Positions 19,026-28,343 are shown, numbered from the stretch's first letter. The stretch: DNA of 64,000 bases from Rothia sp. (in: high G+C Gram-positive bacteria) (GCA_030524105.1 JAUNHE010000001.1:310001-374000), one strand, 5' to 3'. The notes: generated by a model from the letters alone, not told the origin. Numbers and translations are program-made.

Positions 19026-19055
19026 AGCATTTTCACCGCAGGTGAAGACTATAAT
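19026..19055 (+). promoter_or_regulatory. promoter with operator-like inverted repeat before the DUF4870 gene
   Basis: A perfect -10 TATAAT (19050-19055) is preceded at promoter spacing by a poor -35 region (CATTTT). The spacer holds TTCACC-GCA-GGTGAA (19032-19046), a perfect 6-bp inverted repeat, positioned for repression by a dimeric regulator. Confidence 0.5.
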
Positions 19056-19096
19056 AAACTGACAGTGACAGCCAGCTAAGGAAGAGTTGAGTATTT

Positions 19097-19510
19097 TTGA
19101 AAACAGCCTCCTCACCCGATTCTAAATTTGAAGGGTCTTCTCCTCATGCCAGCAGGCTTACGGTGCATGAAGACCGTAATATCGCTACCCTGGCTCACTT
19201 TGGTGGTGTGCTAGGTTGTATTTCCTCCGGTGTTATTTTCTATCTTTACCGTGGACGGGGCCCTTTTACCGAGCAGGAATCTAGGGAAGCCTTCAATTTT
19301 ACCCTGCTGCCTAGCATCATTATCTTGCTATCCGTCTTTTTAGCTATGCTGCCTACTATTGGCTGGTTTTTTGGGTTGATTGCTGCCCTCTTATGGACCT
19401 ACCTTGCCTTTATGTCCCTTGTCGCTGGCATCAAAGTGAACAAGGGCCACCCTTACCAGTACAAGTTTAACACTGCATTTTTTGACAAGTTAGCCGCCCG
19501 AAAGAAGTAG
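19097..19510 (+). CDS. DUF4870 domain membrane protein
   Basis: Small (137 aa) membrane protein of the DUF4870 / Tic20-like group, function unknown. After a Ser-rich 25-residue start come DRNIATLAHFGGVLG, YLYRGRGPFTEQESREAFNF (the family's signature loop with the QESREAFNF core) and two or three hydrophobic helices (about 36-52, 75-92, 95-112). The start is TTG; AAGGAAGAG lies about 12-20 bases upstream, so spacing is long and the start is not certain. It has its own promoter and is convergent with hemW across 21 bases. Confidence 0.85.
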   Translation: MKTASSPDSKFEGSSPHASRLTVHEDRNIATLAHFGGVLGCISSGVIFYLYRGRGPFTEQESREAFNFTLLPSIIILLSVFLAMLPTIGWFFGLIAALLWTYLAFMSLVAGIKVNKGHPYQYKFNTAFFDKLAARKK

Positions 19511-19531
19511 TGCTGGACATCTTTGCAGGGC

Positions 19532-20782
19532 TCATAGGTCGGGTACAAGCTGCCGGGCCACAGCGTCTGCAAGCAGTCTTCCCTGTCTTGTCAGTATGAC
19601 CCGTTGCTGCTGATCCAGTAGAGCTTCTTCTATAAGCCCCTGCTGACTTAAGAGGTTAAGCCGCTGCCATAGTTTTTTCTGCGGGTGCGCACGGCCCAGT
19701 TTTTTAACCGAGACTCCCTCAACCGTACGTAAGGCCAGCATAATGTCTTCGAATAACCGGGTTGCTGGAGCCAGAACTTCCCGTGCGGCCGCCGGGGACT
19801 GGCCGGCAGCTAGTCGCTGAGAGTAAGCTAAGGGATGTTTTACATTCCACCAGCGGGTACCTGCAATATGGGAATGGGCGCCGGGCCCTATCCCCCACCA
19901 ATCCTGGTTCTTCCAGTAGGCCTTATTGTGTTGGCTTTGACTAGAACTAGAGTTGGCAAAATTAGAGACTTCATACCAGTGGTAGCCTGAGGACTCCAGG
20001 AGCTGATCAGCCAAGAGGTACATATCGGCCAGCAGGTCATCATCGGGCCAGCTGTAGTAACCCTGCTGAATTTGTTTCCACAGCTTGGTACCTTCTTCCA
20101 CAATTAAAGAATAGGCAGAAATGTGGTCAGGCTGATAAGACAGAGCAGTCTCAAGGCTTTCTTGCCATTGACCCAAGCTTTCCTGAGGTGCACCGTAGAT
20201 AAGATCAAGGGAAGTCTGCAAGCCGGCTTTTTTGGCCCAGTTGATAACTTGCTCAACATTGCTAGGTTGATGGGTCCGATCCAAAACTGCTAGCACCGTA
20301 CTGACCGCTGATTGCATTCCGAAAGAGACCCTAGTAAAACCTGCCTCTGCTAGCTGGGCTAAGTCTTCGGCGGTCACGGAGTCAGGATTAGCTTCAACGG
20401 TAATCTCTGCACCGGCTTTAAGGCCAAAAAGATCAAGGGCGTGCTCTAAGATTTTTGTTAAATCTGTCGTTTTAAGCTGTGTGGGGGTTCCGCCGCCAAA
20501 AAAAATGGAATGTAAAGACCGTGCTGGAACCTGTGAACCTTCCAAAACAGCTACAGCAAAATCTAACTCTGCTAAGGCATCGTTAGCATAGGTATCTTTA
20601 CCAACACCTTGACCAAAATCCTCAACAGCATAGGTATTAAAGTCGCAGTAGCCGCAACGAACCGAACAATAAGGAATATGAACGTATAAGCTCAGGCTAC
20701 GCTGAGCGGCCTGCTCAGCAGAAGAGGCAGGTATTGTGCCGGCTATAGGGGCTGGATTACCTAGAGGCTGGGCAGGACTCAC
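19532..20782 (-). CDS. hemW: radical SAM heme chaperone HemW (coproporphyrinogen oxidase-like)
   Basis: Radical SAM protein that binds heme and helps insert it into respiratory enzymes; often misnamed oxygen-independent coproporphyrinogen III oxidase. The 4Fe-4S motif is C-x3-C-x2-C (Cys39, Cys43, Cys46 in [12 protein letters not shown]); the cysteine that would follow in HemN proper is replaced by Phe, a HemW mark. [14 protein letters not shown] and SFGMQS follow, then the HemN_C domain. 416 aa. The GTG start overlaps the lepA stop (GTGA), so the genes are translationally coupled. Confidence 0.92.
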   Translation of the reverse strand: MSPAQPLGNPAPIAGTIPASSAEQAAQRSLSLYVHIPYCSVRCGYCDFNTYAVEDFGQGVGKDTYANDALAELDFAVAVLEGSQVPARSLHSIFFGGGTPTQLKTTDLTKILEHALDLFGLKAGAEITVEANPDSVTAEDLAQLAEAGFTRVSFGMQSAVSTVLAVLDRTHQPSNVEQVINWAKKAGLQTSLDLIYGAPQESLGQWQESLETALSYQPDHISAYSLIVEEGTKLWKQIQQGYYSWPDDDLLADMYLLADQLLESSGYHWYEVSNFANSSSSQSQHNKAYWKNQDWWGIGPGAHSHIAGTRWWNVKHPLAYSQRLAAGQSPAAAREVLAPATRLFEDIMLALRTVEGVSVKKLGRAHPQKKLWQRLNLLSQQGLIEEALLDQQQRVILTRQGRLLADAVARQLVPDL

Positions 20783-22641
20783 TTTTTAGCTTTATCTTTT
20801 GTAGTTTCCGCTGATGATAGAGCCGCAATGAAGGCTTCCTGGGGTACCTCAACACGGCCCACCATCTTCATGCGCTTCTTACCTTCTTTCTGCTTTTCGA
20901 GCAGCTTACGTTTGCGCGAGATGTCTCCGCCATAACACTTAGAGAGAACATCTTTACGGATAGCTCTAATGTTTTCGCGGGCAATAATACGGGATCCGAT
21001 GGCGGCTTGAATTGGAACCTCAAACTGCTGCCTGGGGATGAGCTCACGCAATTTGCCGGTCATGAGCAGACCGTAGGCATAAGCTTTTTCGCGGTGTGTA
21101 ATAGCAGAGAAGGCATCAACCTTTTCCCCTTGTAGAAGAATATCGACCTTTACTAGGTCAGCTTCCTCGTCACCGTCAAGCTTCCAGTCCAGGGACGCAT
21201 ACCCTTTAGTCCGGGATTTAAGCTGGTCAAAAAAGTCAAAAACAATCTCTGCCAGGGGAAGCCGGTAATGAATTTCTACCCGATCTTGAGAAAGATAGTC
21301 CATACCGCCCATGACGCCGCGCCGAGACTGGCATAAATCCATGATGGCACCAATATAATCGCTGGGCGCGATAATGGTGCAAGCTACCATAGGCTCTTTA
21401 ATGCTGGCTACTTTACCGTCTGGAAACTCGCTAGGGTTTGTAACGCGGCGAGTTTTCCCCTGATCATCCAAGACCTCGTAAATAACGTTGGGGGCGGTTG
21501 AAATTAAATCTAATCCAAACTCACGTTCAAGGCGTTCTCGGACAATTTCAAGGTGTAGCAGCCCTAAGAAGCCGCAGCGAAAGCCAAAGCCTAGGGCTGC
21601 CGAGGTCTCCGGCTCATAAACCAGAGCAGCATCATTGAGTTTCAGCTTGTCCAGTGCATCTCGCAGGGCCGGGTAGTCAGATCCGTCAAGGGGAAAGAGG
21701 CCAGAAAATACCATGGGTTTAGGGTCTTCGTAGCCCCCTAAGGAATCGTGCGCAGGTTTTTGGGCGGCGGTTACCGTGTCACCAACACGAGACTGGCGTA
21801 CATCCTTAACTCCGGTGATGAGATACCCTACTTCACCAACGCCTAAACCTTCTGAGCGAAGAGGTTCGGGTGAAATGACTCCTATCTCAAGCAGGTCGTG
21901 TTCGGCTGAGGTAGACATCATCTTGATACGTTGTCGTGGACTAAGACGTCCATCAACAACCCGTACATAGGTAACGACACCCCGATAGGAATCGTAGACA
22001 GAGTCAAAGATCATGGCCCGGGCCGGTGCTTGGGGATCCCCTTGAGGGGCCGGTATGAGTTCAACAATGTGATCAAGAAGTTCTTGGACACCCTGACCTG
22101 TTTTACCTGAAACCCGTAGGACATCTTCTGGCTCCCCTCCCAAGAGGTTAGCCAGCTCCTGGGCGTACTTGTCCGGAGTAGCCGCTGGTAGATCGATCTT
22201 GTTAAGTACAGGAATAATGGTGAGCTCATTCTCCATGGCCAGATATAGATTTGCCAAAGTTTGGGCCTCAATCCCCTGGGCTGCATCAACCAGCAGCAGG
22301 GCCCCCTCACAGGCGGCGAGAGAACGGGAAACTTCGTAGGTAAAGTCTACGTGTCCGGGGGTATCAATCATATTAAGAGCAAAGGTTTTTCCCTTGACTT
22401 CCCAAGGCATTCGGACAGCCTGTGACTTAATGGTAATACCGCGTTCACGCTCAATATCCATGCGATCTAGGTATTGATCTTTCATTTGTCGAGCGGTAAG
22501 AACACCGGTGGCCTGCAACATGCGGTCAGCTAAGGTGGATTTACCGTGATCAATATGGGCAATAATGCAAAAGTTACGGATCAGCTCTGGGTCTGTTGCT
22601 GCGGGCACAGGCGCTTGATTCGCCATAGGTGACACGGACAT
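20779..22641 (-). CDS. lepA: elongation factor 4 (LepA)
   Basis: Translational GTPase that acts on stalled or assembling ribosomes. G1 is AHIDHGKST (28-36), with [17 protein letters not shown]-like domains II, III and V, and the LepA-specific C-terminal domain with [20 protein letters not shown] split around its basic core. 620 aa is normal. The ATG has GAAAGGATAA directly upstream. It is divergent from the PemK-like gene and drives hemW in a two-gene operon, a very stable pairing across bacteria. Confidence 0.96.
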   Translation of the reverse strand: MSVSPMANQAPVPAATDPELIRNFCIIAHIDHGKSTLADRMLQATGVLTARQMKDQYLDRMDIERERGITIKSQAVRMPWEVKGKTFALNMIDTPGHVDFTYEVSRSLAACEGALLLVDAAQGIEAQTLANLYLAMENELTIIPVLNKIDLPAATPDKYAQELANLLGGEPEDVLRVSGKTGQGVQELLDHIVELIPAPQGDPQAPARAMIFDSVYDSYRGVVTYVRVVDGRLSPRQRIKMMSTSAEHDLLEIGVISPEPLRSEGLGVGEVGYLITGVKDVRQSRVGDTVTAAQKPAHDSLGGYEDPKPMVFSGLFPLDGSDYPALRDALDKLKLNDAALVYEPETSAALGFGFRCGFLGLLHLEIVRERLEREFGLDLISTAPNVIYEVLDDQGKTRRVTNPSEFPDGKVASIKEPMVACTIIAPSDYIGAIMDLCQSRRGVMGGMDYLSQDRVEIHYRLPLAEIVFDFFDQLKSRTKGYASLDWKLDGDEEADLVKVDILLQGEKVDAFSAITHREKAYAYGLLMTGKLRELIPRQQFEVPIQAAIGSRIIARENIRAIRKDVLSKCYGGDISRKRKLLEKQKEGKKRMKMVGRVEVPQEAFIAALSSAETTKDKAKK

Positions 22642-22774
22642 TTATCCTTTCGGGCGCACAATGCGACATGAACAATAAGGTAGTACTCTAGTTTCCCATG
22701 TTTTTGAATTTTCTGCTTCGATATTGGCTGGCGCCTTATTCACAAAGCCAGCACCTTTCGATAGGTTAAGGGCC

Positions 22775-23293
22775 ATGAAGTTTAATATCGGCACCTTACG
22801 CCAGGCACTCAACCTTGCTCAGCGGGCTTACCGGGAGTACAAAAAAATTCAGGGACCAGCGGATGCAAAGCAGGAAAACCCTACCATAAGACAGGCAGCA
22901 AAAGATTTATCTGTTTACCCAGGAGACTATCGAGGACAAGTAAACTTTACCTACTCTCCCGACCCTGACGGAGACCCTGATCCCGGTGAAATAGTCTGGA
23001 CCTGGGTTCCCTACGAAGAAGACCATAGTCAGGGTAAAGACCGGCCGGTTATTTTAATTGGACGAGACGGGCCCTATTTACTTGCCCTGATGCTGACCAG
23101 CAAGGATCACAACAATTCGGCACAGCGGGATCGACACTACCTGGATATTGGGACCGGAAGCTGGGATAAAGAAGGACGTCCCTCAGAAGTAAAACTGAAT
23201 CGTATTATTCGGGTGGATCCGACGCAGGTTCGCAGGGAAGGGGCCGTGCTGGATCGAGCAACTTTTGACCGTATTCAAGATGCGCTATCCTAG
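22775..23293 (+). CDS. PemK/MazF-like family protein, no antitoxin gene alongside
   Basis: 172 aa protein with a C-terminal PemK/MazF-like barrel: PGEIVWTWVPYEED is the entry motif (cf. GEIwwvdl), RPVILIGRDGPYLLALMLTSKDH the core, and VDPTQVRREGAVLDRATFDRI the end. An N-terminal ~65 residue extension is not part of the toxin fold. Classical relatives are mRNA-cleaving toxins, but no antitoxin-sized ORF lies before or after it and the same gene occurs by lepA and rpsT in many actinobacteria, so a housekeeping role is as likely. ATG at 22775 has TAAGG close upstream; earlier in-frame starts are possible. An inverted repeat GCTGGC/GCCAGC lies upstream (22727-22752). Confidence 0.75.
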   Translation: MKFNIGTLRQALNLAQRAYREYKKIQGPADAKQENPTIRQAAKDLSVYPGDYRGQVNFTYSPDPDGDPDPGEIVWTWVPYEEDHSQGKDRPVILIGRDGPYLLALMLTSKDHNNSAQRDRHYLDIGTGSWDKEGRPSEVKLNRIIRVDPTQVRREGAVLDRATFDRIQDALS

Positions 23294-23480
23294 CAGAATA
23301 AGTTGGAATGTTAGCTAGATCTGAGGATAAAACCCGGGATCTTCTGCTACAATGACATGATGTGTGTCCGATGGTCATCGGGCACTGCTGGCTGGTTGCC
23401 ATAGGTGCCCCACGCCGCTCAGTCAATAAACCGGTCAGCGTAGCCCTCACCGACCAATAAGACAAAAGAAAGTTTTAACC
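23294..23480 (+). promoter_or_regulatory. rpsT promoter and leader region
   Basis: TACAAT (23348-23353) is a good -10 but no clear -35 precedes it. It would give a leader of about 120 bases with a GTCCGATG/CATCGGGC hairpin near the 5' end (about 23368-23386). Such leaders can serve S20 autoregulation; that is inference. No small gene is supported here. Confidence 0.4.
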
Positions 23481-23744
23481 TTGGCTAATATCAAGTCTCA
23501 GAAAAAGCGTATCCTTACCAACGAGAAGGCACGCCTTCGCAATAATTCTTATAAATCAGAACTCAAAACTTTGATCCGTAAGGTTAACGAGGCTGTTGAG
23601 GCACAGGACAAAGAAGCTGCGGTGCAAGCTCTGCGCTCTGCTAGCCGCAAGCTGGACAAAGCTGTTTCTAAAGGTGTTATTCACAAGAAGAATGCTGCCA
23701 ACAAAAAATCCGGTCTCGCAGCCCGGGTCAATAAACTTTCCTAA
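23481..23744 (+). CDS. rpsT: 30S ribosomal protein S20
   Basis: Primary 16S rRNA-binding protein of the small subunit body. [22 protein letters not shown] and the Lys/Arg-rich helices up to [18 protein letters not shown] are characteristic; 87 aa, normal. Start is TTG (translated Met), consistent with the MANIKSQ family N-terminus; a purine stretch AAAGAAAG lies about 8-15 bases upstream. A non-ATG start is typical of rpsT and fits feedback control. A strong palindromic terminator follows. Confidence 0.97.
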   Translation: MANIKSQKKRILTNEKARLRNNSYKSELKTLIRKVNEAVEAQDKEAAVQALRSASRKLDKAVSKGVIHKKNAANKKSGLAARVNKLS

Positions 23745-23781
23745 TTTTCTACTCTAGGTAGAGGTCTTTAGCGAGAAGTGG

Positions 23782-23817
23782 TGGTTCTGGCTCGGGGAAT
23801 TCCCCGAGCCAGAACCA
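23782..23817. terminator. 36-bp perfect palindrome, bidirectional terminator of rpsT and holA
   Basis: A perfect self-complementary stretch (18 bp per arm) with GAATTC at its centre lies between the convergent ends of rpsT and holA. A short ATTT follows on the plus strand. GC-rich stem and position fit a two-way transcription stop. Confidence 0.8.
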
Positions 23818-23834
23818 TTTAAGGTTAACCTTTC

Positions 23835-24845
23835 TTAGCGTCCGCCAGCAGCCTGAGAAATTGTTAGAACCGCTTGCTCAACTGCATAGGCAGGGTAGGA
23901 GGCTTCTCCCTTAAGCTGGGCATCAGCTTGAGCCAGGGCCTTAAAGATGCGGGCAAAATCATCCTGTGAGAATCGACGAGAATCACGCATAGCCTGTTCA
24001 ACCTGCCAGGGAGCCAGTTTAAGATCGGCTGCCAGTTCTTTGGCCGGGCCGCTTCTACCGTGGACCCTAGCAATGGTGCGCATCCTTGAAGCCAAGGCTC
24101 CGATAAGAGGTATCGGCTCAACCGATGTATCCAAAGCCTGGCGTAGCAGTTGAAGAGCCGCTCTACTATTGCCTTGAACAGCTTGATCGCTGACCTTAAA
24201 AGCAGTAACCTCAATTCGGCCGGCATAGTAGCGGTGAGTAAAATCTTCAGTAATATGATCCGGGCCATCAGCAATGAGTTGCTGACATGCTGCAGCTAAT
24301 TCGGCAGTATCCGATCCGGCAGCTGCCAGAAGAAGAGTCGCGGCTGAGGGATCAATTTTTTTATTGTGTTCTGCAAATTCATCTCTAATGAAGTTAAGCT
24401 TGTCCTGGTCCCGCTTGATCTCCTTACAGTCCAGGACGTTAAAGCCTGACTCCGCTCTGAGCACATCAAGTAATTTTTTACCCCGATTACCGCCGCTATG
24501 GCGCAAAATTAAGCAGTTCTGCGTATCAAAGTTGTTAAGATAAGCCAGCATATCCTCTAAAAAAGCAGCACTCATCTGAGCTAGGTCAGTCACATAAACC
24601 AGCTTGGCTAATCCAAAGAGCGAAGGGCTGGTCAGAGTGAGCAGCTCCGCCCGTTTGTAATCCTTTGCGCTGACTTCAATTCGTTCTATCTCACCGTGAG
24701 CTTGCCGAAATTGGGCCCGCAGCTTTTCGCTGGCCCGCTGAGCTAGGTAATCATTATTACCGTAGAGCAGAGTGACCGGGGCAAGCTTAACTCTGCGCCA
24801 GGCATTAACATCCGTTGTCGCCTTGGCTCGCTTCATAGGAGGCAC
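23835..24845 (-). CDS. holA: DNA polymerase III subunit delta
   Basis: Clamp-loader subunit that opens the beta sliding clamp. The 336 aa protein has the delta features VTLLYGNNDYLAQRA (no P-loop), SLFGLAKLVYV, LILRHSGGNRGKKLL and the C-terminal collar domain with QGNSRAALQLLRQAL and VEPIPLIGALASRMR. ATPase motifs are absent as expected for delta. It is the last gene of the comEA-comEC-MBL-holA run, an arrangement common in actinobacteria and likely unrelated to competence. ATG at 24845; a later ATG (MKRAKATTD) three codons in is possible. Confidence 0.92.
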   Translation of the reverse strand: MPPMKRAKATTDVNAWRRVKLAPVTLLYGNNDYLAQRASEKLRAQFRQAHGEIERIEVSAKDYKRAELLTLTSPSLFGLAKLVYVTDLAQMSAAFLEDMLAYLNNFDTQNCLILRHSGGNRGKKLLDVLRAESGFNVLDCKEIKRDQDKLNFIRDEFAEHNKKIDPSAATLLLAAAGSDTAELAAACQQLIADGPDHITEDFTHRYYAGRIEVTAFKVSDQAVQGNSRAALQLLRQALDTSVEPIPLIGALASRMRTIARVHGRSGPAKELAADLKLAPWQVEQAMRDSRRFSQDDFARIFKALAQADAQLKGEASYPAYAVEQAVLTISQAAGGR

Positions 24846-24925
24846 TAAAACTCACTTTTCTTTGTAGGATAACAGCAGGCTAGGCTAGCTTGTTACTTGT
24901 CAACGACTTTATTGTAGTCTGCCTC

Positions 24926-25828
24926 TTATTGTTTCTGGGTCAGCATATGGAGGGAATATTCCTGACGGTAGAGGGCGCAGTGTCCTTGATCCAGAGTGCT
25001 AACTACCCGAATCCCATGCTCCTGTAACTGTCTGACTACTTGAGTATGAGGATGCCCGTAGGGATTATTTTTACCGGCTGAGATAAGGGCTAAAGGTGTG
25101 GAAAGGAGGTTTAAATAGGAAGAACCAGAAGTTTTTGATCCGTGATGCGGCACTACTAAGGCATCTATCTTGATTTTATCGCCACCGGCTTTTTGCTTTA
25201 AGGCAGTCTCTAAGGCTAACTGCTCAGCATCGCCCGGTAAAAGAACCGTTAAATCTTCTTGTTCAGAATCACCCTTGAGTGTGCACAGCAAGATTAAGGA
25301 GGTATTGTTCTTATTCTCAAAGTCGATACCGGGATAGCTATCTTGATCAGTTGGCCACAAACTCTCAATACGAATACCAGTACTAGTGATTATCTGTCCC
25401 TGCTCAAGAGGCTGAGCTGATCTTTCCCCCAATTCTTGCTTAGATAAACCACAATCTGATCCCATCTGAGCAGGACAGAAAATCTGTGCCTGCCCTGCCG
25501 GCTCTAGATAGGTCAAGGCCAGCTCAAGATTGCCGGTATGATCTGCATGATCGTGAGAGAGCAGAATCCCCTCTAAAGTATGGATACCCGCCCAGTCTAG
25601 GCAGGCTCCCAAATCAGAGTTTTCCGGCCCGGTATCAACCAGAATAGCTCGGTGCTCACCTGTTCTGAGCAGGGTGCCCGAACCTTGGCCAAGATCGCAG
25701 ACAAGGGCCTGCCACTGCTGAGGCGCTGCCTGCTTGCCTGAGTTCAGCCACCATAAAAGCAGTACAAAAAGTACTGCAATAAGTAATAGGCTAAGCCACA
25801 TTTTTAGGGTGAATCGACTCTTTTTCAT
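24926..25828 (-). CDS. membrane-anchored metallo-beta-lactamase-fold protein (split ComEC C-terminal domain)
   Basis: 300 aa. One N-terminal membrane helix (about 10-29) is followed by an extracytoplasmic MBL domain: VCDLGQGSGTLLRTG, VDTGPENSDL, the zinc motif SHDHADHTGNLE (His92, Asp93... as H-x-H-x-D-H), LLPGDAE and VVPHHGSKTSGS. This is the domain that normally forms the C-terminus of ComEC, where it is thought to act on the non-transported DNA strand. Here it is a separate gene whose ATG overlaps the comEC stop (ATGA). The new membrane helix keeps the domain outside. The metal ligands look intact. Confidence 0.88.
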   Translation of the reverse strand: MKKSRFTLKMWLSLLLIAVLFVLLLWWLNSGKQAAPQQWQALVCDLGQGSGTLLRTGEHRAILVDTGPENSDLGACLDWAGIHTLEGILLSHDHADHTGNLELALTYLEPAGQAQIFCPAQMGSDCGLSKQELGERSAQPLEQGQIITSTGIRIESLWPTDQDSYPGIDFENKNNTSLILLCTLKGDSEQEDLTVLLPGDAEQLALETALKQKAGGDKIKIDALVVPHHGSKTSGSSYLNLLSTPLALISAGKNNPYGHPHTQVVRQLQEHGIRVVSTLDQGHCALYRQEYSLHMLTQKQ

Positions 25829-27393
25829 ACGGCTATCTCACGAGTAAAAGGGCTTTTCTCTGCCGCTGTCGTCAGCTTAAGATCAAGAATGAGAATGAGA
25901 GCTGAAATAAGCAGTAGCAGAAAAAGAGCGCAGATAATGGGATAGGGTCCTGGATCTACCTGTAGTACTGCACCGGGTAGATGGGCAAAAAAACTGGCAA
26001 TACCTAAGAGCGCTTCAGCTAAAAATTGTGCACAATAGATCAGGGGCAGGGCCAGGGTTGTTAATCCGAGCAAGGTGAGCATAAAGATAATCAGCCCAAG
26101 CACTGTCAGCAAAGGTACCAGAGGTACAGCACACAGATTGGCGGCAACACTGTACAGGCCGATCCGCTGGTTAATGCATAGCAGTAGCGGAGAACACCAG
26201 AGGCTAGCTGAGCAGGCTACCGCGCACAGATCTGCGCAGGTGCTGGGCAGTAAGAAACCTAGCAGTCTAGCTAAGGATCTAGCAAGAAAAATAAGACTGG
26301 CTGTTGCCACAGCGGAAAGCTGAAAACCGAGGTTAAAACATAACTCGGGCAAGAAGAGCAAGAGAAGCAGAAGAGCAGAAAAATAGCTAGCTGATACGTG
26401 CTGGCCACGCCCTAGGACTAAAGCTAAGGCTCCCAGAAGCCCCATGGTCCAGGCCCGGATCACAGAACCTTCCCAACCGACAAAGCTGGCATAAAGGTAG
26501 GTTCCTAACAAGCCCATAAAAATAGCCCACCGCCTTGGGCAGCGTAGATAGCTAGCTGCCCGGTAGCACAGTATAAAAATCAAGGTAATATTAGAACCGC
26601 TCACCGCCGTCAGATGGCTAAGACCAGCAAGTTTAAAATCATCACGACTGCTACTATCCAGCCCTGAATCATCCCCGTAGGCTAGGCCTAGGATGAGGGC
26701 AGCTTGTTCGGCAGTGACATGCTCAGTTAGCCGGTGTGCTACCAGATCTTTGCGCTCACTAGCTGACTGACTGGGCTGGCTGGTATGAGTTCTTAGCACC
26801 GCTTGCTTAAGGATAAGTCGGGGACCCTCATGACTGACTTTCCCCAGGAATTCAACCTGATCGCCGGCTTCCAGGGCAAGTCCCCGCCAAAATACACTCA
26901 CACTACCGGCTACTTCATAGCTGCTCTGGCGATAGGTTACCCCCTGGCTGGCAACTTCTAAGAGGTACTCTTGCTCTGCAATTTTTTTACTTGTTTTGAC
27001 CTCAGCAACCAGGCTGATTTGCTTTCCCTCAAGCTGCCCAAAAAGATGAGAGGAAGCCGGTATTGCCCTGAGCTGGATCAGAGCTAATTGTAGGGCCGTC
27101 ACAAGGACCACCAGAAGCAAAGCCAAAGCTAACTGGGGAAAAATTCCCCAGCAGCGTGCAGCATAGCTAGATAAAGCCAGTAAAGCCAAGACCAGCCAGC
27201 TCAGCCCTAGAAAACGATTACTCCAGCCCGCAAGAAAACCACAATAGGTGACTGCCCAGACAATCAAAAGACTTAAAAGCAACCTAAGATCGCTATGAAA
27301 CCTGCTTAATAAGCTGTGCTCAAAACGCTGACGATCTTCCCGCCAAAAGAGCCTGAGCCGCTCAATAGCCTTACCACCACCGACTACCCCCAC
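25825..27393 (-). CDS. comEC: ComEC/Rec2 competence channel protein lacking the MBL domain
   Basis: DNA-translocation channel of transformation, in the cytoplasmic membrane. 522 aa, shorter than the usual ~750. N-terminal helices (about 35-105), an OB-like DUF4131 region (about 120-205), then the Competence domain with LAGLSHLTAVSGSNITLI (255-272) and GSVIRAWTM (309-317), and many hydrophobic segments to the end. The beta-lactamase domain is the next gene. A GTG two bases after the comEA stop starts the frame; no clear binding site is visible, so translation probably depends on comEA. Whether the strain is transformable cannot be told. Confidence 0.88.
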   Translation of the reverse strand: MGVVGGGKAIERLRLFWREDRQRFEHSLLSRFHSDLRLLLSLLIVWAVTYCGFLAGWSNRFLGLSWLVLALLALSSYAARCWGIFPQLALALLLVVLVTALQLALIQLRAIPASSHLFGQLEGKQISLVAEVKTSKKIAEQEYLLEVASQGVTYRQSSYEVAGSVSVFWRGLALEAGDQVEFLGKVSHEGPRLILKQAVLRTHTSQPSQSASERKDLVAHRLTEHVTAEQAALILGLAYGDDSGLDSSSRDDFKLAGLSHLTAVSGSNITLIFILCYRAASYLRCPRRWAIFMGLLGTYLYASFVGWEGSVIRAWTMGLLGALALVLGRGQHVSASYFSALLLLLLFLPELCFNLGFQLSAVATASLIFLARSLARLLGFLLPSTCADLCAVACSASLWCSPLLLCINQRIGLYSVAANLCAVPLVPLLTVLGLIIFMLTLLGLTTLALPLIYCAQFLAEALLGIASFFAHLPGAVLQVDPGPYPIICALFLLLLISALILILDLKLTTAAEKSPFTREIAV

Positions 27394-27395
27394 GA

Positions 27396-28226
27396 CTAGA
27401 CGGTCACCAAAGGAGTGAGGGTTTGCATCATGGCAGGACCAATTCCAGAGACTGCATCCAGGTCTGCAACGCTTTTAAAGCCACCGTTTTCTTCTCGCCA
27501 ATCAACAATACGCTGGGCAAGCACAGGCCCCACCTTAGGCAGCTGCTCTAACTCCTGGACACTGGCGGTATTGAGATTGATAAGGTCAGACTGGGCTGTT
27601 TCTTGCCCCGCTGCTGCTGTGCTAGCAGCGGAAGTAGCTGTGCTAGCTTTATCGGACAATACAGGGGGATCTTCACCTTGAGAGGGAACATAGATTTGAG
27701 AACCATCTACCGCCGGAGCAGCAATATTAATTAAATTTAAATCAGCCTCAGGCTTTACTCCCCCAGCCTGGTCAATAGCTTGCGAAATTCTAGCCTGAGC
27801 CGGGAGCTCATATAAACCGGGCCTTTTAACAGCACCGGTAACGTGAACCCACAAGCTGGCAGCTGCCGTAGACTCCGATACAGCGGATTGACTATTACCG
27901 GCCGCCTGCTGAGTGGGCAAACTAGCCTGATTCTGTGAACTAGCCGAGGGGCTTTCTAGCGTCAAAACACTTTCTTGAGCCGAACCTCCTGGAAACAGCA
28001 TAGTTTTTGCCCAGGATGCAGTTAAAGTCACTAGCAGAAGGAGGGCCACTACCGCTAGCACTTGTGGGCTTGGCTTCCAGCGGATAACCCGATTCTTGCT
28101 CAGCTGCTCCTGCTTATCCCAGCCAGCTCTTGGAAGCTGGCTGGTTTCACCGCTATCGGCTTGCAAGAGCTGATCATCTATCTCTTCATAACCGACCCCA
28201 AACCGGCTACTTTCCATGCGCTCCAT
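27396..28226 (-). CDS. comEA: ComEA family DNA-binding protein
   Basis: Surface double-stranded DNA receptor of competence, or a related HhH protein. One membrane anchor (about 55-72), a Ser/Gln/Ala-rich stalk, an SLBB domain (VHVTGAVKRPGLYELPAQ) and a C-terminal pair of helix-hairpin-helix motifs (INLNTASVQELEQLPKVGP and SVADLDAVSGIGPAMMQ). ATG at 28226 is preferred because AGGGTG precedes it; an in-frame GTG at 28265 has no ribosome site. Leads the comEA-comEC-MBL-holA operon. Upstream lies an inverted pair of DnaA-box sequences. Confidence 0.88.
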   Translation of the reverse strand: MERMESSRFGVGYEEIDDQLLQADSGETSQLPRAGWDKQEQLSKNRVIRWKPSPQVLAVVALLLLVTLTASWAKTMLFPGGSAQESVLTLESPSASSQNQASLPTQQAAGNSQSAVSESTAAASLWVHVTGAVKRPGLYELPAQARISQAIDQAGGVKPEADLNLINIAAPAVDGSQIYVPSQGEDPPVLSDKASTATSAASTAAAGQETAQSDLINLNTASVQELEQLPKVGPVLAQRIVDWREENGGFKSVADLDAVSGIGPAMMQTLTPLVTV

Positions 28227-28277
28227 AGAAGACACCCTAAAAGAACACGGCTTACTCTCGGCCACCGGGGCAGGAAT

Positions 28278-28314
28278 CTGTGGATAAGTAGACCCCTATA
28301 GGAGTCATCCACAG
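28278..28314. promoter_or_regulatory. inverted pair of DnaA-box-like sites upstream of comEA
   Basis: CTGTGGAT (28278-28285) and ATCCACAG (28307-28314) are perfect 8-bp inverted arms. The left one contains TGTGGATAA, the exact complement of the consensus DnaA box TTATCCACA; the right one contains TCATCCACA (8 of 9). Between them is a near-palindrome centred on CCTATAGG. The unit sits between degV and comEA. Binding by DnaA is inference; it could also be a plain hairpin ending the degV transcript. Confidence 0.5.
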
Positions 28315-28343
28315 GCTCAGGGTGTACAGCTAGCCCATAAATT

